From: Polyangiaceae bacterium
GTDB lineage: Bacteria > Myxococcota_A > Polyangia > Polyangiales > Polyangiaceae
Length of the DNA stretch: 64,000 bases
Reading direction: 5' to 3'
Assembly: GCA_025353725.1 (NCBI GenBank)
Contig: JANXOF010000061.1
Location: 62,001-126,000, forward strand
Positions 42,210 through 52,055 of the stretch are shown one piece after another; positions within the stretch are counted from its first letter, which is position 1; the number at the start of each line of letters is the position of its first letter. Under the pieces are notes generated by a model. That model searched no databases. It was not told the origin of the DNA and saw only the letters and a list, made by a program, of their open reading frames with translations. Position numbers and translations under genes: made by a program.

Positions 42210-43154
42210 TCACGTCACTTCGCTTGGAATTGGACCGAATTTGCCGAGTTCGACGTCTCGTATGGCTTGCTTTATCTCGTCCAACGAGTTCATGACAAAA
42301 GGGCCATATTGAACGATCGGCTCGTTGATCGGTTCGCCGGCGAGCACAAGGACGTGCGCTTCTTCGGTCGCGGCGAGCCTCAGACTCGCGCCGTCATTGG
42401 CAAACAGCACAAGCTCGCCCGCTCGCGCGGTCGTGCCACACGCGGTTATCTCGCCCGTGGCGACGATGGCAAGCGCATTAAACGTGGTAGGGAGCGGAAT
42501 CGGCAGCTCGTCCCCCGCGCGCAGGTGGATGTCGAGCATCGTGAGAGGCGTGAACGTTCGGGCCGGACCCCGTGCGCCTCCGTACTCGCCTGCAATGACG
42601 CGAACCGTGCCGCTGCCGGGCGTCGCCGCTAATGTCGGAAATTGAGCGGCCTTGAGCGATTGGTAAGCGGGCTTTGAGCCCTTGTCTTTGGCCGGGAGAT
42701 TGACCCAAAGCTGCATCATATGAAGGTGCCCGCCTCGGAGCGTCTGCTCCGCCTCGTGATACTCCTCGTGAAAGATTCCCGACGCAGCGGTCATCCACTG
42801 GGCGTCGCCCGGACCGATCACGTCGGCGTGACCCGCGTTGTCGCGATGCGAGACGGCTCCCTCCCACGCGAGCGTAACGGTCTCGAACCCACGATGGGGG
42901 TGCCAGCCGACGCCGCGCTTGCCCTGTGCCAAAGGCTCGAACGCTTTTGGCGGCCCGTAGTCCATCAGAAGAAACGGGCTTACCCGGGCGGCGGGAAGCT
43001 GCGCGCTAGGAAAGTACGTGGAGACGAAAAAGCCATTCCCAACCCAATGAAATTCCGTGCTTCGAAACACGCCCTCAACAGTGCGAGCGTCCGTGGGACG
43101 TCGCGGTGTCACCGATGAAGATGTTTCGTTGGTAGACGGATTTTTCTTCGACAT
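42210..43154 (-). CDS. Pirin-family protein
   Basis: 314 residues of the bicupin pirin family. The N-terminal cupin has the metal ligands in 'GVGWHPHRGFETVTLAWEGA' (two His), 'SHRDNAGHADVIGPGDAQWM' (His) and 'GIFHEEYHEAEQT' (Glu). 'HMMQLWVNLPAKDKGSKPAY' is typical of pirins, as is the C-terminal 'PIVQYGPFVMNSLDEIKQAI'. Bacterial pirins are iron-dependent, and some act as quercetin dioxygenases or redox sensors; physiological roles are mostly unknown. It starts 159 bp after the TlpA-like gene on the same strand. Confidence 0.92.
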   Translation of the reverse strand: MSKKNPSTNETSSSVTPRRPTDARTVEGVFRSTEFHWVGNGFFVSTYFPSAQLPAARVSPFLLMDYGPPKAFEPLAQGKRGVGWHPHRGFETVTLAWEGAVSHRDNAGHADVIGPGDAQWMTAASGIFHEEYHEAEQTLRGGHLHMMQLWVNLPAKDKGSKPAYQSLKAAQFPTLAATPGSGTVRVIAGEYGGARGPARTFTPLTMLDIHLRAGDELPIPLPTTFNALAIVATGEITACGTTARAGELVLFANDGASLRLAATEEAHVLVLAGEPINEPIVQYGPFVMNSLDEIKQAIRDVELGKFGPIPSEVT

Positions 43155-43312
43155 GATCGATTGAATCCTCTGTGTTGGTCTTGAGCTGAAATCAAGTTTC
43201 CGATTTCACACATTCGGTTGCGCAGTTTGTTGCCGCGCACGTTTGAGCCGCTTTCAGCGCTTCCTTGCACGCAAGGGTAAGCTTACAAGGTACCGAAACG
43301 AGTTGCCTAGCT

Positions 43313-43993
43313 CTAGCCGCCGTTGAAGGTTTCGCAGACGTGGGCGTCTTTGCCGACGAATTTTCCGTCACGCGCTTGTACTTCGCAATACCCGCCGGAG
43401 CGAATCTGCTCGACGAGTTGAACGACGGTCGCACTCGACCATTCGCGCGCGCCGTCAAAACGGGCTCGAATCACGCCATTCTTGTCGATGATCCACGTCT
43501 CTGGATAGAGCGATGTCCCATACTTTCCCGTGACGTTCTTCGCATCGGGGTCGACCAGCACGGGGAACGGCGGCTCTTCTTTGAGAACGGCCTTCAAGGT
43601 CTCTTGCGCTTCTTGAATCGTGTCGTCGGTCGACACAGTGACAACGGCGACGTCGCTCATCGGCTTGAGGATCCGCGCGAGGTCTGCGATCTCAGGCATC
43701 TCCTCCATGCACGGACCGCACGTCTTGGTCCAAAAGTTGAGGACCACCACCTTGCCTCGGTAGCTCTCGAGCGAGATGTCGTGGCCTTTCGCATCCTTTA
43801 GATTGAAGTCGGGGGCTTTGCGTTCGTAGCCCGCGTACGTCGGCCTTAGAAGGCACGTGGCACTGCATCGGCGCCGACCCTCTCCTTCCTTTGCGACGGA
43901 GACGAACGCGTAGACGCCGACAGCGGCGGCTAGGACGAACGCGAGTTGCGCCAGGGGCATCAGCGGGTGCTTCTCAGCTGGACTACGTGCCAC
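43313..43993 (-). CDS. TlpA/ResA-like thioredoxin-fold protein
   Basis: 226 residues from a GTG at 43993. One N-terminal membrane helix ('MPLAQLAFVLAAAVGVYAFV') anchors a periplasmic redoxin domain at about 50-200. The redox motif C-G-P-C is in 'VLNFWTKTCGPCMEEMPEIA', the cis-Pro region in 'GTSLYPETWIIDKNGVIRAR', and 'DFNLKDAKGHDISLESYRGK' is the typical start. TlpA/ResA proteins reduce cytochrome c or copper-site cysteines in the periplasm. The residue before the CxxC is T and the motif is canonical. No cytochrome maturation gene is nearby. It is divergent from hflX across 75 bp. Confidence 0.87.
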   Translation of the reverse strand: MARSPAEKHPLMPLAQLAFVLAAAVGVYAFVSVAKEGEGRRRCSATCLLRPTYAGYERKAPDFNLKDAKGHDISLESYRGKVVVLNFWTKTCGPCMEEMPEIADLARILKPMSDVAVVTVSTDDTIQEAQETLKAVLKEEPPFPVLVDPDAKNVTGKYGTSLYPETWIIDKNGVIRARFDGAREWSSATVVQLVEQIRSGGYCEVQARDGKFVGKDAHVCETFNGG

Positions 43994-44068
43994 ATCCGCA
44001 GGTTCGCACAGTTTGGCCGTTTTCTGCGGATTTCCCGAACGCCCGTCTCCGTGCTACCGGTGCCGCCT

Positions 44069-45463
44069 ATGTCGTTGACTCCGAACCGCGCGAAAGCGGT
44101 CCTCGTGGCTGTTCACCTTCCGGATGCCGATGATCTCGAATTCAACTCGAGCGTTGACGAGCTCGAGCGCCTTGTCTCGACGCTTGGTTACCGCACGGTT
44201 GCGAAAGTTACTCAGGTGCGCACGCATCTCGAGGCTGGCGCCGTGCTTGGTGAAGGCAAGCTTCGCGAGCTCGGTGAGCTCACGGGTGGGGACGGCGAGG
44301 TGAGCACGAGCGCACCGAAAAGGAAGGACAAAGCCCGTCTCAAGCGGGAGGCGCAGACGATGGACGAACCCGCGGCGTACGATGACGCGGACGACGGCGA
44401 CCACGACGACGACGTTGAACTCGATCGCGACGGAAAGCCCGTTCCTAAGGTCGACCTCGTCGCTGTTGACCACGACCTGTCTCCGAGCCAAGCGCGGAAC
44501 CTCGAGCGAGCGACCGGTACTCAGGTGCTCGACCGCACCGGCGTCATCATCGAGATTTTTCATCGCCACGCGAAGAGCCGCGAAGCGCGCCTTCAAGTCG
44601 AGATCGCGAGGCTGAACTACACGTCGCCTCGAATGCGTGAGTCGCCGGGCGGCAAGGAGAGGCAGCAGGGGCGAGGGGCGGGGGAGGCCGCGCTCGAGTT
44701 GGATCGCCGCAAAGTGCGCGATCGCGTCGCGGAGCTTCGCAAGGAGCTCGAGGCGGTGCAGCGCGACCAGGACGTGCGGCGGTATCACCGTCGCCAGTCG
44801 CGGCGCATCGCGCTCGTGGGGTATACGAACGCCGGTAAATCTTCGCTCATGCGTGCGCTCACGGGGAGCGAGGTGTACGTCGAGAACAAGCTTTTCGCGA
44901 CGCTCGATACGACTGTGCGCGCGCTTCAGCCCGAGGCAAAACCACGTATTTTGGTGAGCGACACCGTTGGGTTTATCAAAAAGCTACCGCTGGACCTTGT
45001 CGCCAGTTTCAAGTCGACACTCGACGAAGCCCTCGAAGCCTCGCACCTTCTACACGTCGTCGACGCGTCGGATCCCTCGTGGGAAGCTCAGCTCGACGTC
45101 ACGCGGGCGGTACTTGACGAGATAGGCGCAGGCGACGTTCCGTCAACGCTCGTGATGAACAAAACGGATCGCGTGGAGGCGCTCGAGCTCGCGCGTTTGC
45201 AAACGCGGTTGCCGGAGGCGTGGTTCGTGTCGGCGCATGATCCCCAAGATATTGTTAGTATTCGAGACCGAATTATCACGCTTTTCGAGGCTGCGTATGC
45301 CGAGGAAGACATCGTAATACCCTATGATCGGCAGGCGGTTTTGAGCGAAATGCATGATTTTGGACGCGTCAGCGGCGAACGCTATGAAGATAACGGCATT
45401 ACCGTGACGTACCGAGCCGAGCCCGACACTCTCGCGCGCTTCAAATCAAAGCTTGCAAAGTGA
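44069..45463 (+). CDS. hflX: GTPase HflX
   Basis: 464 residues from the ATG at 44069. The N-terminal HflX domain ('DELERLVSTLGYRTVAKVTQ', 'FGEG'-type 'LGEGKLRELGEL', 'LSPSQARNLERATGTQVLDR', 'IIEIFHRHAKSREARLQVEI') precedes a coiled coil and the G domain: G1 'GYTNAGKSS', G2 'FATLDTT', G3 'DTVGFIKKLP', G4 'MNKTD', G5 'VSAHD'. An acidic, charged insertion ('DDADDGDHDDDVELDRDGKP') sits inside the N-terminal domain at about 112-131 and is not typical. HflX splits or rescues stalled ribosomes, often under heat stress. Confidence 0.93.
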   Translation: MSLTPNRAKAVLVAVHLPDADDLEFNSSVDELERLVSTLGYRTVAKVTQVRTHLEAGAVLGEGKLRELGELTGGDGEVSTSAPKRKDKARLKREAQTMDEPAAYDDADDGDHDDDVELDRDGKPVPKVDLVAVDHDLSPSQARNLERATGTQVLDRTGVIIEIFHRHAKSREARLQVEIARLNYTSPRMRESPGGKERQQGRGAGEAALELDRRKVRDRVAELRKELEAVQRDQDVRRYHRRQSRRIALVGYTNAGKSSLMRALTGSEVYVENKLFATLDTTVRALQPEAKPRILVSDTVGFIKKLPLDLVASFKSTLDEALEASHLLHVVDASDPSWEAQLDVTRAVLDEIGAGDVPSTLVMNKTDRVEALELARLQTRLPEAWFVSAHDPQDIVSIRDRIITLFEAAYAEEDIVIPYDRQAVLSEMHDFGRVSGERYEDNGITVTYRAEPDTLARFKSKLAK

Positions 45464-45596
45464 ACGTGGCGAATGCTCCGACGCGGTCAGGGCTTGATAA
45501 AAAGCTGCCATGGTGCACGGAACGCGCGGCGGGTTGGCTTATCCCAGCTTCGCGCGCCGTCGTGATTGGAGGTAACCAGCTGAACTTGGCTCATTT

Positions 45597-46490
45597 TTAG
45601 AGGGGTGAATCCGAATAACCTTCGGGCCCGCGCGGCACGTCATCGTCAGACTTCGGATCATTGTCGACGCGACCGACCTCAGTTGGGGCAACGTAGTCGC
45701 CGGCGTGTGCGACGGCGTTGCGGACGACGTCCTCGACGCGGTCATAGGCACTTCCGCTGTCGCCGACGCCGCTGCCCACCACGGCGAACAGGAGCGTGTT
45801 CTCACCGTCGGGAAGCACAGCGAACCCCGCGAGCGCTTTTACTTGAGAATTGGGATAGGTCCCTGTTTTTGCAAAAATTCTTCCTGAAAGACTGTCAAAA
45901 CGTCCGCTTAGCGTCGAACTCTCGTCCGGTCGTGCAAGCAAGCCTCGGAAGGTCTTGTACTCGGGGTCCGCCTTAATCCGCGTGAGGAGCGCCATCAGGT
46001 CGTTCGCAGTGAGCCGGCTTGAGTTGTCGAGGCCGGAGCCATCGTATTGGTGAAACTTGTTCGAGAGCGCCACGCCGTTGCCGGTCAGCCACTTCCGGTT
46101 GGCGGCTGTGCCGCCGTTTGCGCGCATGGCCTCGTCCGCCTGACCATTGTTGCTGTGATGCAACATGTTGGAAAGCGTGTCCTGGTCCATCGTGCGTCGC
46201 TTGAAAGCGGTCCAGCCGGTGAAGAGCTTGAACGTTGATGCGCCCATCTTCGACGCATCGGCATTTTTCGAGACCAAGACCTTTCGCGTGCCGTCTGCCC
46301 GAACGACGGCGAACGAGTATGCCCAGTTCCCGCGACCCAGACCGCCGAGGGTGTCGACGAACGGCTGAATGTTTGAAGCCGTCGTGGCATCGTCGCCGGC
46401 CTCCGTTGCCGCGCAGCCGACGGCCGTAACCGCGAGGAAGAGAGTGGTGATGACCGGACCGAGCACTTTGAGGGTTCGCATGTGTGACAA
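45597..46490 (-). CDS. D-alanyl-D-alanine carboxypeptidase-like lipoprotein
   Basis: 297 residues, with a second ATG 9 bp downstream. Lipobox 'AVTAVGCAAT'. The penicillin-binding motifs are present: S-x-x-K in 'MGASTFKLFTGW', S-x-N in 'LHHSNNGQADEAM' and K-T-G in 'RIFAKTGTYPN'. 'YDGSGLDNSSRLTANDLMAL' is characteristic of the S13 (PBP4/DacB) family, though the protein is shorter than DacB because the large inserted domains are absent. It would trim the terminal D-Ala of peptidoglycan stem peptides at the cell surface. It could also be a beta-lactamase relative; the DGSGL block argues for S13. The gene stands alone. Confidence 0.82.
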   Translation of the reverse strand: MSHMRTLKVLGPVITTLFLAVTAVGCAATEAGDDATTASNIQPFVDTLGGLGRGNWAYSFAVVRADGTRKVLVSKNADASKMGASTFKLFTGWTAFKRRTMDQDTLSNMLHHSNNGQADEAMRANGGTAANRKWLTGNGVALSNKFHQYDGSGLDNSSRLTANDLMALLTRIKADPEYKTFRGLLARPDESSTLSGRFDSLSGRIFAKTGTYPNSQVKALAGFAVLPDGENTLLFAVVGSGVGDSGSAYDRVEDVVRNAVAHAGDYVAPTEVGRVDNDPKSDDDVPRGPEGYSDSPL

Positions 46491-46652
46491 CGTATGCAGG
46501 TTCGGTACCTAACTTTACGCTGTAGCTATTCGAGGTTCTTCCGGTGTTTTTGGTCCACCGGGTTCATCAAGGTGGGCAATGAGCGGCCTACCTGGTGGGC
46601 GATTTATCCAACTACCTTGGACGCGAAAGTCAGGTTCTTGGCAGGTCGGAGT

Positions 46653-48164
46653 CTAGACCTGCGCGATGGCCAGCGAACGCCGCGGCTGTCGACGGTCGAT
46701 CCGCAGTTCGAGCTTCGCGAAAGCCTTTTTGTAGGCGGCAAAGTTACCGCCTTGGCGAACGGCCTCCAGCACGGCGAAACCCTCGTCGGGACCGCCCTGG
46801 GCGAGCACGTACTCCACCCACGCCCACTTGGCGCTCGTCGAGCGAACGTCGGCGCGGCCGCGCAACCCGCGTCGCAAACGCTCGAGGCGCTTTTCGACGA
46901 CGCCAATCCCCGCGAAGCCTGCGCCGTCCATCGGGGTGTTCCGCTTCGCACAAAAGGGCGCGATGCCGAGTGCGATGGGCACGATCTTCGACAACTCTGT
47001 CGTGAAGCGTGCGCACTCGTCGATGTCGTCGTCGCTCTCGCCCGGAAGTCCGATCATCAAGTAGAGCTTGAGGCGATCCATGCCGTGGAGGCGCGCGAGC
47101 TCGGCGCACCGAAGGAGATGCTTCTCCTTCGCTTTCCGCTCGAGCAGCTCGCGCATTTTTTCGCTCGGGCCGTCCATTGCGGTCGTCAGCGTTCGGTAGC
47201 CGGCCCGCGCGAGCGCACCGACGAACTCGTCTTTCAGCCGATCCGGTCGCAGTGACGACAGCCCCACCTCACGCCCTTGGGCGGTAAGCGTGGTTACAAT
47301 GTCTACGATTTTGGGGTGGTCGCTCACGGCGGCGCCGACCAGCCCCACGCGTTTCGCATCGGGCGGGATGAGCGAGAGAATCCGCTCCATCGAGGCGAGG
47401 CGCATCCCACCGTTCGTCGATCTTCGCATCACGCAATACGTGCACCGACGCGAGCAGCCGCGTTCCGTCTCAATGAGGAACATGTCGCTCAAAATTGCGT
47501 GAGGCGTCCGAATCGGCGCCCACGCGGGGATCATTTCGTCGGGCACCTTAGCCACGGTCGGCAGCACGGCGCCGTGATGCTCAGGCACGAACACATGAGG
47601 AATTTTCGCGAGTGCGGCGAGTCTATCGGCATGCGAGGAGGTGCCTTCGAGTACCCGAAGGACGTCGACCGTGATCTCTTCGGCCTCCCCGATGATGATC
47701 GCGTCGCAAAAGTGAGCGAGCGGTAGCGGATTCGAGAACGTAAGAGGGCCACCCGTGAGCACGAACGGGTGGCGGCGCGCGTCGCGTTCGCTGCGGAGCG
47801 CAGGAATGCCCGCGGCCTCGAGCATGCGCACGAACCCGCCGATCTCGATCTCGTAGGCGATGCTCGCCGCGATGACCGGGAACTCGTCAAGCGGCCTCAG
47901 CGACTCGTAACTTATCGGCCTGAGCTGAGCCGAGAGATTGTTCTCGGCTTCGTCATCGAGCATGACTCGCTCGCAGGCAAGTCCAGGACTCTCCATGATG
48001 GCTCGGTAAATGCGCTGATAGCCGAGCGAGCTCATCGCTGACCCGTATGGAGAGGGGTAGGTCAACGCGACCGTAAAAGGAGCCTGCTTTTCGAGTCGAC
48101 CCACCTCATCAAGGAGGCGCGAACGAATGGTCGATTCGCGTGTGCAACGGCTTTCGAGCTTCAA
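46653..48164 (-). CDS. Radical SAM protein with B12-binding-like N-terminal domain
   Basis: 503 residues from a TTG at 48164, chosen because GGGA precedes it and the longer reading to 48275 has an unnatural leader; the start remains uncertain. The iron-sulfur C-x3-C-x2-C motif is in '[17 protein letters not shown]'. The N-terminal part ('[20 protein letters not shown]', '[20 protein letters not shown]', '[20 protein letters not shown]', 'IIIGEAEEI') is the B12-binding-like region seen in TIGR03960-type radical SAM proteins. '[20 protein letters not shown]' completes the barrel. The substrate is unknown. It is divergent from the amidohydrolase gene. Confidence 0.82.
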   Translation of the reverse strand: MKLESRCTRESTIRSRLLDEVGRLEKQAPFTVALTYPSPYGSAMSSLGYQRIYRAIMESPGLACERVMLDDEAENNLSAQLRPISYESLRPLDEFPVIAASIAYEIEIGGFVRMLEAAGIPALRSERDARRHPFVLTGGPLTFSNPLPLAHFCDAIIIGEAEEITVDVLRVLEGTSSHADRLAALAKIPHVFVPEHHGAVLPTVAKVPDEMIPAWAPIRTPHAILSDMFLIETERGCSRRCTYCVMRRSTNGGMRLASMERILSLIPPDAKRVGLVGAAVSDHPKIVDIVTTLTAQGREVGLSSLRPDRLKDEFVGALARAGYRTLTTAMDGPSEKMRELLERKAKEKHLLRCAELARLHGMDRLKLYLMIGLPGESDDDIDECARFTTELSKIVPIALGIAPFCAKRNTPMDGAGFAGIGVVEKRLERLRRGLRGRADVRSTSAKWAWVEYVLAQGGPDEGFAVLEAVRQGGNFAAYKKAFAKLELRIDRRQPRRSLAIAQV

Positions 48165-48284
48165 GTCATTCCCTTTACGGGGTTTTCCAAATCCTGCAAA
48201 CGGGGCGTGTCTCTTTCGCGCCCTTTCGGTGTCGCGACGTGCGCATTGCGAGGTCGTAAGTATAGTGCCGCGCACTGCATCACC

Positions 48285-50936
48285 ATGAACCTACGCCCCC
48301 TGTTTGCCGTTGTGCCCTTCGTGACGCTCCTCAAACTTACGGCGTGTGCCGACGCGGCCGACGTCAAAGACAGCCCTAGCCCAAGCGCAGGCGGGCCCGA
48401 CGCCGGACCAGGTCCGCTTTGCAGCGCTCGCGAGGACGCTCCGCCGCCGGCGGTGCTCGTCGCGGAGGCCCCAGGTGCTCGCGGAAGCTGCGTCATCACC
48501 CAAGCCGGCACCGCGGGAGTTCGTCTCGTAGGGCGGTTGCTCCTCGCGACTTCGCCTCTTGATGGCGAGGTCCTCATCGACGAGGTAGGGACGATTCAAT
48601 GCGCGGCGAACGCGTGCGCTTCGCCGCCCCCGCACGTGACAGACGCCGCGAAGTACAAAGCGACCTACGACGCCGCCACGGTCGTGACCTGCACGGACGC
48701 CGTGATCTCGCCGGGCCTCATCAATTCGCACGACCACATCACGTTCGCGAATACGCCGCCGCTGCCTCACGGGACGGAGCGGTACGAGCACCGCCATGAT
48801 TGGCGCAAAGGCCTTCGTGGCCACACCAAGATTACCACCTGGGGAACGGGAGGCGGCAACGCGGTCAAGCTCGCGGAGCTTCGTTTCGTGATGAGCGGCG
48901 CGACGTCGACCGCGAGTGCCGGTGGGCAAGATGGCCTTCTCCGAAACCTCGACAGCGCTGCCGCGGCGCAGCTGGAGGGCCTCGCGCTGAAACCCGCGAA
49001 CTCCGATACGTTTCCGCTCAAAGACTCGACGCCGCCGACGCCGTTTCCGCCCGCGAGTTGCGCGGACTACGTGGGTGCGCGTGAGGCGGCTACGCTTGTC
49101 GGTTTGGACGGCTACCTCCCTCATATTGCCGAGGGCATTGATGAGGCCGCTCATCAGGAGTTTGTCTGCCTCAGCACGGACCCCGCCCACAATGTCCTCG
49201 CGAAACAGACGGCCGTGATTCACGGCGTGGGTCTCAACGCGGCTGACATCGCCAAGTATCACCCGACGCAAACGGCGCTTATTTGGTCGCCGCGGTCGAA
49301 TATCGATCTCTACGGAAACACGGCTCCCGTCGTCTTGTATGACAACCTCGGCGTGCAGATAGCCCTCGGCACGGACTGGCTGCCCTCAGGCTCGATGAAC
49401 ATGTCCCGCGAGCTGCGCTGCGCGGATGACTACAATAAAACGTACCTGGGAAGTCACTTTACCGATAAGCAACTTTGGCAAATGGTGACAGAAAACGCGG
49501 CGTTCGCCGTCGGTGGTCAGGGCTCGATTGGAGCACTCAAGCCTGGCTACGCGGGCGACATTGCCATCTTCAGTACGAGCGGTGGCAAAGACTATCGCGC
49601 GGTTATTAGCGCTGGCGTCGAGGATACGCTGCTTGTCCTTCGTGGCGGCAAAGTGCTCTACGGCGACGAATCTCTCCTTTCCGCCAAAGGCCTAAGCGCC
49701 GAGACTTGCGAAGACTTGGATGTGTGCGGAGTCAAGAAAAAGGCGTGCGTAAAGCAAGATTTGGGCTCGGTCGACCTGAAGACGCTGCTCGCAGAAACGG
49801 TCAAGAATCCGACGAACAATAACCTCCCGGAGTTGCTCTATCCGCTGTTTTTCTGCAAAAACGCGCAGCCCACGAACGAGCCGAGTTGTGTCCCTTATCG
49901 CGGCCCAACGGTCTCGTCGGTTTCCGCCTCGCAGTACACGGCTGGGACTGGCGCAAGCGACAAAGACGGCGACGGCATCGAGGATAGCAAGGACAATTGT
50001 CCGTCGGTGTTCAATCCCATTCGGCCGATGGACGTCGACAAGCAAGCCGACGCGGACGGTGACGGCATCGGTGACGCGTGTGACAAGTGCCCTCTCGAAG
50101 TGTGTGAGTCGTGCAAACCGCCACGCGGTGACGACCTCGACGACGACGGAGTTCCCAATGGCGCAGACAACTGCCCTGAGTTAGCCAACGCAGACCAGGC
50201 GGACGACGACAAGGACGGCAAGGGTAACGCTTGCGATGCGTGTCCGGCCGTTGCCAACGCGGGCGTTTCAAAGTGCGCCCCCGACGCGCCCGCGGTCGTT
50301 GTCGAAGGGGCGGTCACATCGATTCGCAACCCGGCCGACCCGCAGCACCCGCCCGCTGGGTCGACACGCGTCCGAATCAAAAACATGGTTGTCACTGGTC
50401 TGCGCACGACGGGGAAGGATCGCGGCTTCTTCGCTCAAGCCGATAACGGTGGGTTGCCCTTTTCTGGAATCTATGTCGAAACCGGCGTCGTGAGTCCGAC
50501 TGTAACCATAGGTAATAAAGTCGATATCGAAGGCGACTACATCGAGGTCAACGCCGTAAGTACCCTGCGCACGGTCGTGGTAGGCGTGACCGACGCGGGG
50601 ACGACGCTGCCCTTTTCGCCCGTCACCGTCACGGCGGCCGACATCACCAACGTAGGAAACTTACAGGGCGCGCGCGCCGAAGCGTTGGAGAGCATGCTTG
50701 TGTCGATCGCCGGGGTCGCCGTCTCGGTCATGAACGCCGATGCCCCGAAGGACTTTGACGAATTTACCGTGACGGACGGTAGCGGTGGCGCGCTGCGGGT
50801 CGATGACTACCTTTTCGACGCGCTCGACAATAACTACGATGTAGGCGCCTCATTTACGCGCGTCATTGGCATTGCGGGCTTCTCTTTCACCAATCGAAAG
50901 GTGTACCCACGCGACGCGACCGACCTCGTCCCGTGA
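48285..50936 (+). CDS. Amidohydrolase lipoprotein with calcium repeats and OB-fold tail
   Basis: 883 residues from the ATG at 48285. A lipobox ('LLKLTACAD') predicts surface or periplasmic anchoring. The amidohydrolase domain (about 85-500) has the H-x-H metal motif '[14 protein letters not shown]', a later His in '[13 protein letters not shown]' and the Asp motif '[14 protein letters not shown]'. Next come about three thrombospondin type 3-like calcium-binding repeats ('[20 protein letters not shown]', '[14 protein letters not shown]', '[14 protein letters not shown]'; about 565-690), then an OB-fold-like domain of about 210 residues ('[20 protein letters not shown]', '[11 protein letters not shown]'). 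Fusion of these parts suggests a secreted hydrolase held by calcium-stabilised linkers; the substrate is unknown. Confidence 0.83.
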   Translation: MNLRPLFAVVPFVTLLKLTACADAADVKDSPSPSAGGPDAGPGPLCSAREDAPPPAVLVAEAPGARGSCVITQAGTAGVRLVGRLLLATSPLDGEVLIDEVGTIQCAANACASPPPHVTDAAKYKATYDAATVVTCTDAVISPGLINSHDHITFANTPPLPHGTERYEHRHDWRKGLRGHTKITTWGTGGGNAVKLAELRFVMSGATSTASAGGQDGLLRNLDSAAAAQLEGLALKPANSDTFPLKDSTPPTPFPPASCADYVGAREAATLVGLDGYLPHIAEGIDEAAHQEFVCLSTDPAHNVLAKQTAVIHGVGLNAADIAKYHPTQTALIWSPRSNIDLYGNTAPVVLYDNLGVQIALGTDWLPSGSMNMSRELRCADDYNKTYLGSHFTDKQLWQMVTENAAFAVGGQGSIGALKPGYAGDIAIFSTSGGKDYRAVISAGVEDTLLVLRGGKVLYGDESLLSAKGLSAETCEDLDVCGVKKKACVKQDLGSVDLKTLLAETVKNPTNNNLPELLYPLFFCKNAQPTNEPSCVPYRGPTVSSVSASQYTAGTGASDKDGDGIEDSKDNCPSVFNPIRPMDVDKQADADGDGIGDACDKCPLEVCESCKPPRGDDLDDDGVPNGADNCPELANADQADDDKDGKGNACDACPAVANAGVSKCAPDAPAVVVEGAVTSIRNPADPQHPPAGSTRVRIKNMVVTGLRTTGKDRGFFAQADNGGLPFSGIYVETGVVSPTVTIGNKVDIEGDYIEVNAVSTLRTVVVGVTDAGTTLPFSPVTVTAADITNVGNLQGARAEALESMLVSIAGVAVSVMNADAPKDFDEFTVTDGSGGALRVDDYLFDALDNNYDVGASFTRVIGIAGFSFTNRKVYPRDATDLVP

Positions 50937-51042
50937 GGAGGTAACTCGATCTCTCCTGGGCGCGGACACACGAGCTTTCCGACCCGTACGGCGCGTGCTA
51001 GGTACGCGCCATCGAGTTCTTATTGTCTCGAGAAAGCCCGCG

Positions 51043-51993
51043 ATGAAGACCGACCAGAGTGCAGCCGTGACCGCCGGCCATGCCGACCGCGCGATGGATG
51101 CGCTCGAGCTCGCGGCCGTTGCCTCGGAAAAGGGCCGTCTCGACGAAGTCGCGTCGTCCGTCACGGAGGCTGACCTCAACGCCGCGATTGAACTCGACGC
51201 AAAAGCCGTCCGTGCTCGCCTCGACCGCATCATCATGGGAGACGACCCGGAGCTCGGCCTTGATACGCTCCTAGAAGTGGGCGCTCTCCGGGTGCTCTTT
51301 CCCGACGTGCACGCCATGGTCGGATTCAGCGACGGAGAGTGGCGCCATAAGGACGTGTGGAAGCACACGAAGCAGGTCGTCCGGCAGGCCGTACCTCGGC
51401 TCGAGGTGCGTTGGGCTTCGCTCTTTCACGATATCGGCAAGACGAAGACGCGGTCCATCAGTCCCGACGGCAAAGTGCACTTCCTCGGTCATGCCGAGGT
51501 GGGCACGCGCATGTTCGACAAGTTCGAGCGCCGAAGCAGCATGTTCTCGCCCGAGCCTGCGCTGCGCGACACGATTCGCTTTCTTGTTCTCCATCACCTC
51601 CGGGCGAACCAATATGATCAAGCCTGGACCGACAGTGCCGTGCGTCGATTCGCGCGCGAACTCGGTCACCACCTCGACGACTTGCTATGCCTGGCCCGCG
51701 CGGACATCACGACGAAGCGGCCCGAAAAAAAGCGCAAAGGCTTGAACCAAATCGACGAGCTTTCGTGTCGTATTGGGCAGCTCGCGGCGGAAGACGCCAA
51801 GTTACCGCCGCTCCCGTCGGGCGTCGGAGACCTCATGATGAAGGCGTTCGGACTTGCGCCATCGCGCTTGCTCGGCGACATCAAGAAGAAGCTCGAGGCG
51901 GCCATCGAGAACGGCGAGATCGAGCCGCATCTCCCTAGTGAGGCTTACGTCGAGCTCATCGCGAAGGACAAAGCGCGCTTCGGAATCGTCTGA
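51043..51993 (+). CDS. HD-domain phosphohydrolase-like protein
   Basis: 316 residues from the ATG at 51043; an upstream extension overlaps the preceding gene. The metal-binding HD signature is spread as 'WRHKDVWKHTKQV', 'WASLFHDIGKTKTRS' (H-D) and 'HFLGHAEVGTRMFDKF', ending in 'LVLHHLRANQYDQAWTD'. The context 'LLEVGALRVLFPDVHAMVGF' resembles the HD half of tRNA nucleotidyltransferase/poly(A) polymerase proteins, but the nucleotidyltransferase domain is absent. It probably hydrolyses a phosphoester of a nucleotide; the substrate is unknown. It converges with the Ser/Thr kinase gene over a 21-bp tandem repeat. Confidence 0.82.
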   Translation: MKTDQSAAVTAGHADRAMDALELAAVASEKGRLDEVASSVTEADLNAAIELDAKAVRARLDRIIMGDDPELGLDTLLEVGALRVLFPDVHAMVGFSDGEWRHKDVWKHTKQVVRQAVPRLEVRWASLFHDIGKTKTRSISPDGKVHFLGHAEVGTRMFDKFERRSSMFSPEPALRDTIRFLVLHHLRANQYDQAWTDSAVRRFARELGHHLDDLLCLARADITTKRPEKKRKGLNQIDELSCRIGQLAAEDAKLPPLPSGVGDLMMKAFGLAPSRLLGDIKKKLEAAIENGEIEPHLPSEAYVELIAKDKARFGIV

Positions 51994-52000
51994 CATCCGG

Positions 52001-52055
52001 GCGTTGCCCGCTATACGGCCGGCGTGCCCGCTTATACGGCCGGCGTGCCCGCTTA
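52001..52055. repeat. 21-bp tandem repeat, about 2.6 copies
   Basis: Units start at 52001, 52022 and 52043 (GCGTGCCCGCTTATACGGCC-type, the first with two differences, the third partial). It fills the gap between convergent genes and overlaps the kinase stop codon at 52053-52055. It may be a stem-forming or slippage-derived terminator region. Confidence 0.85.
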
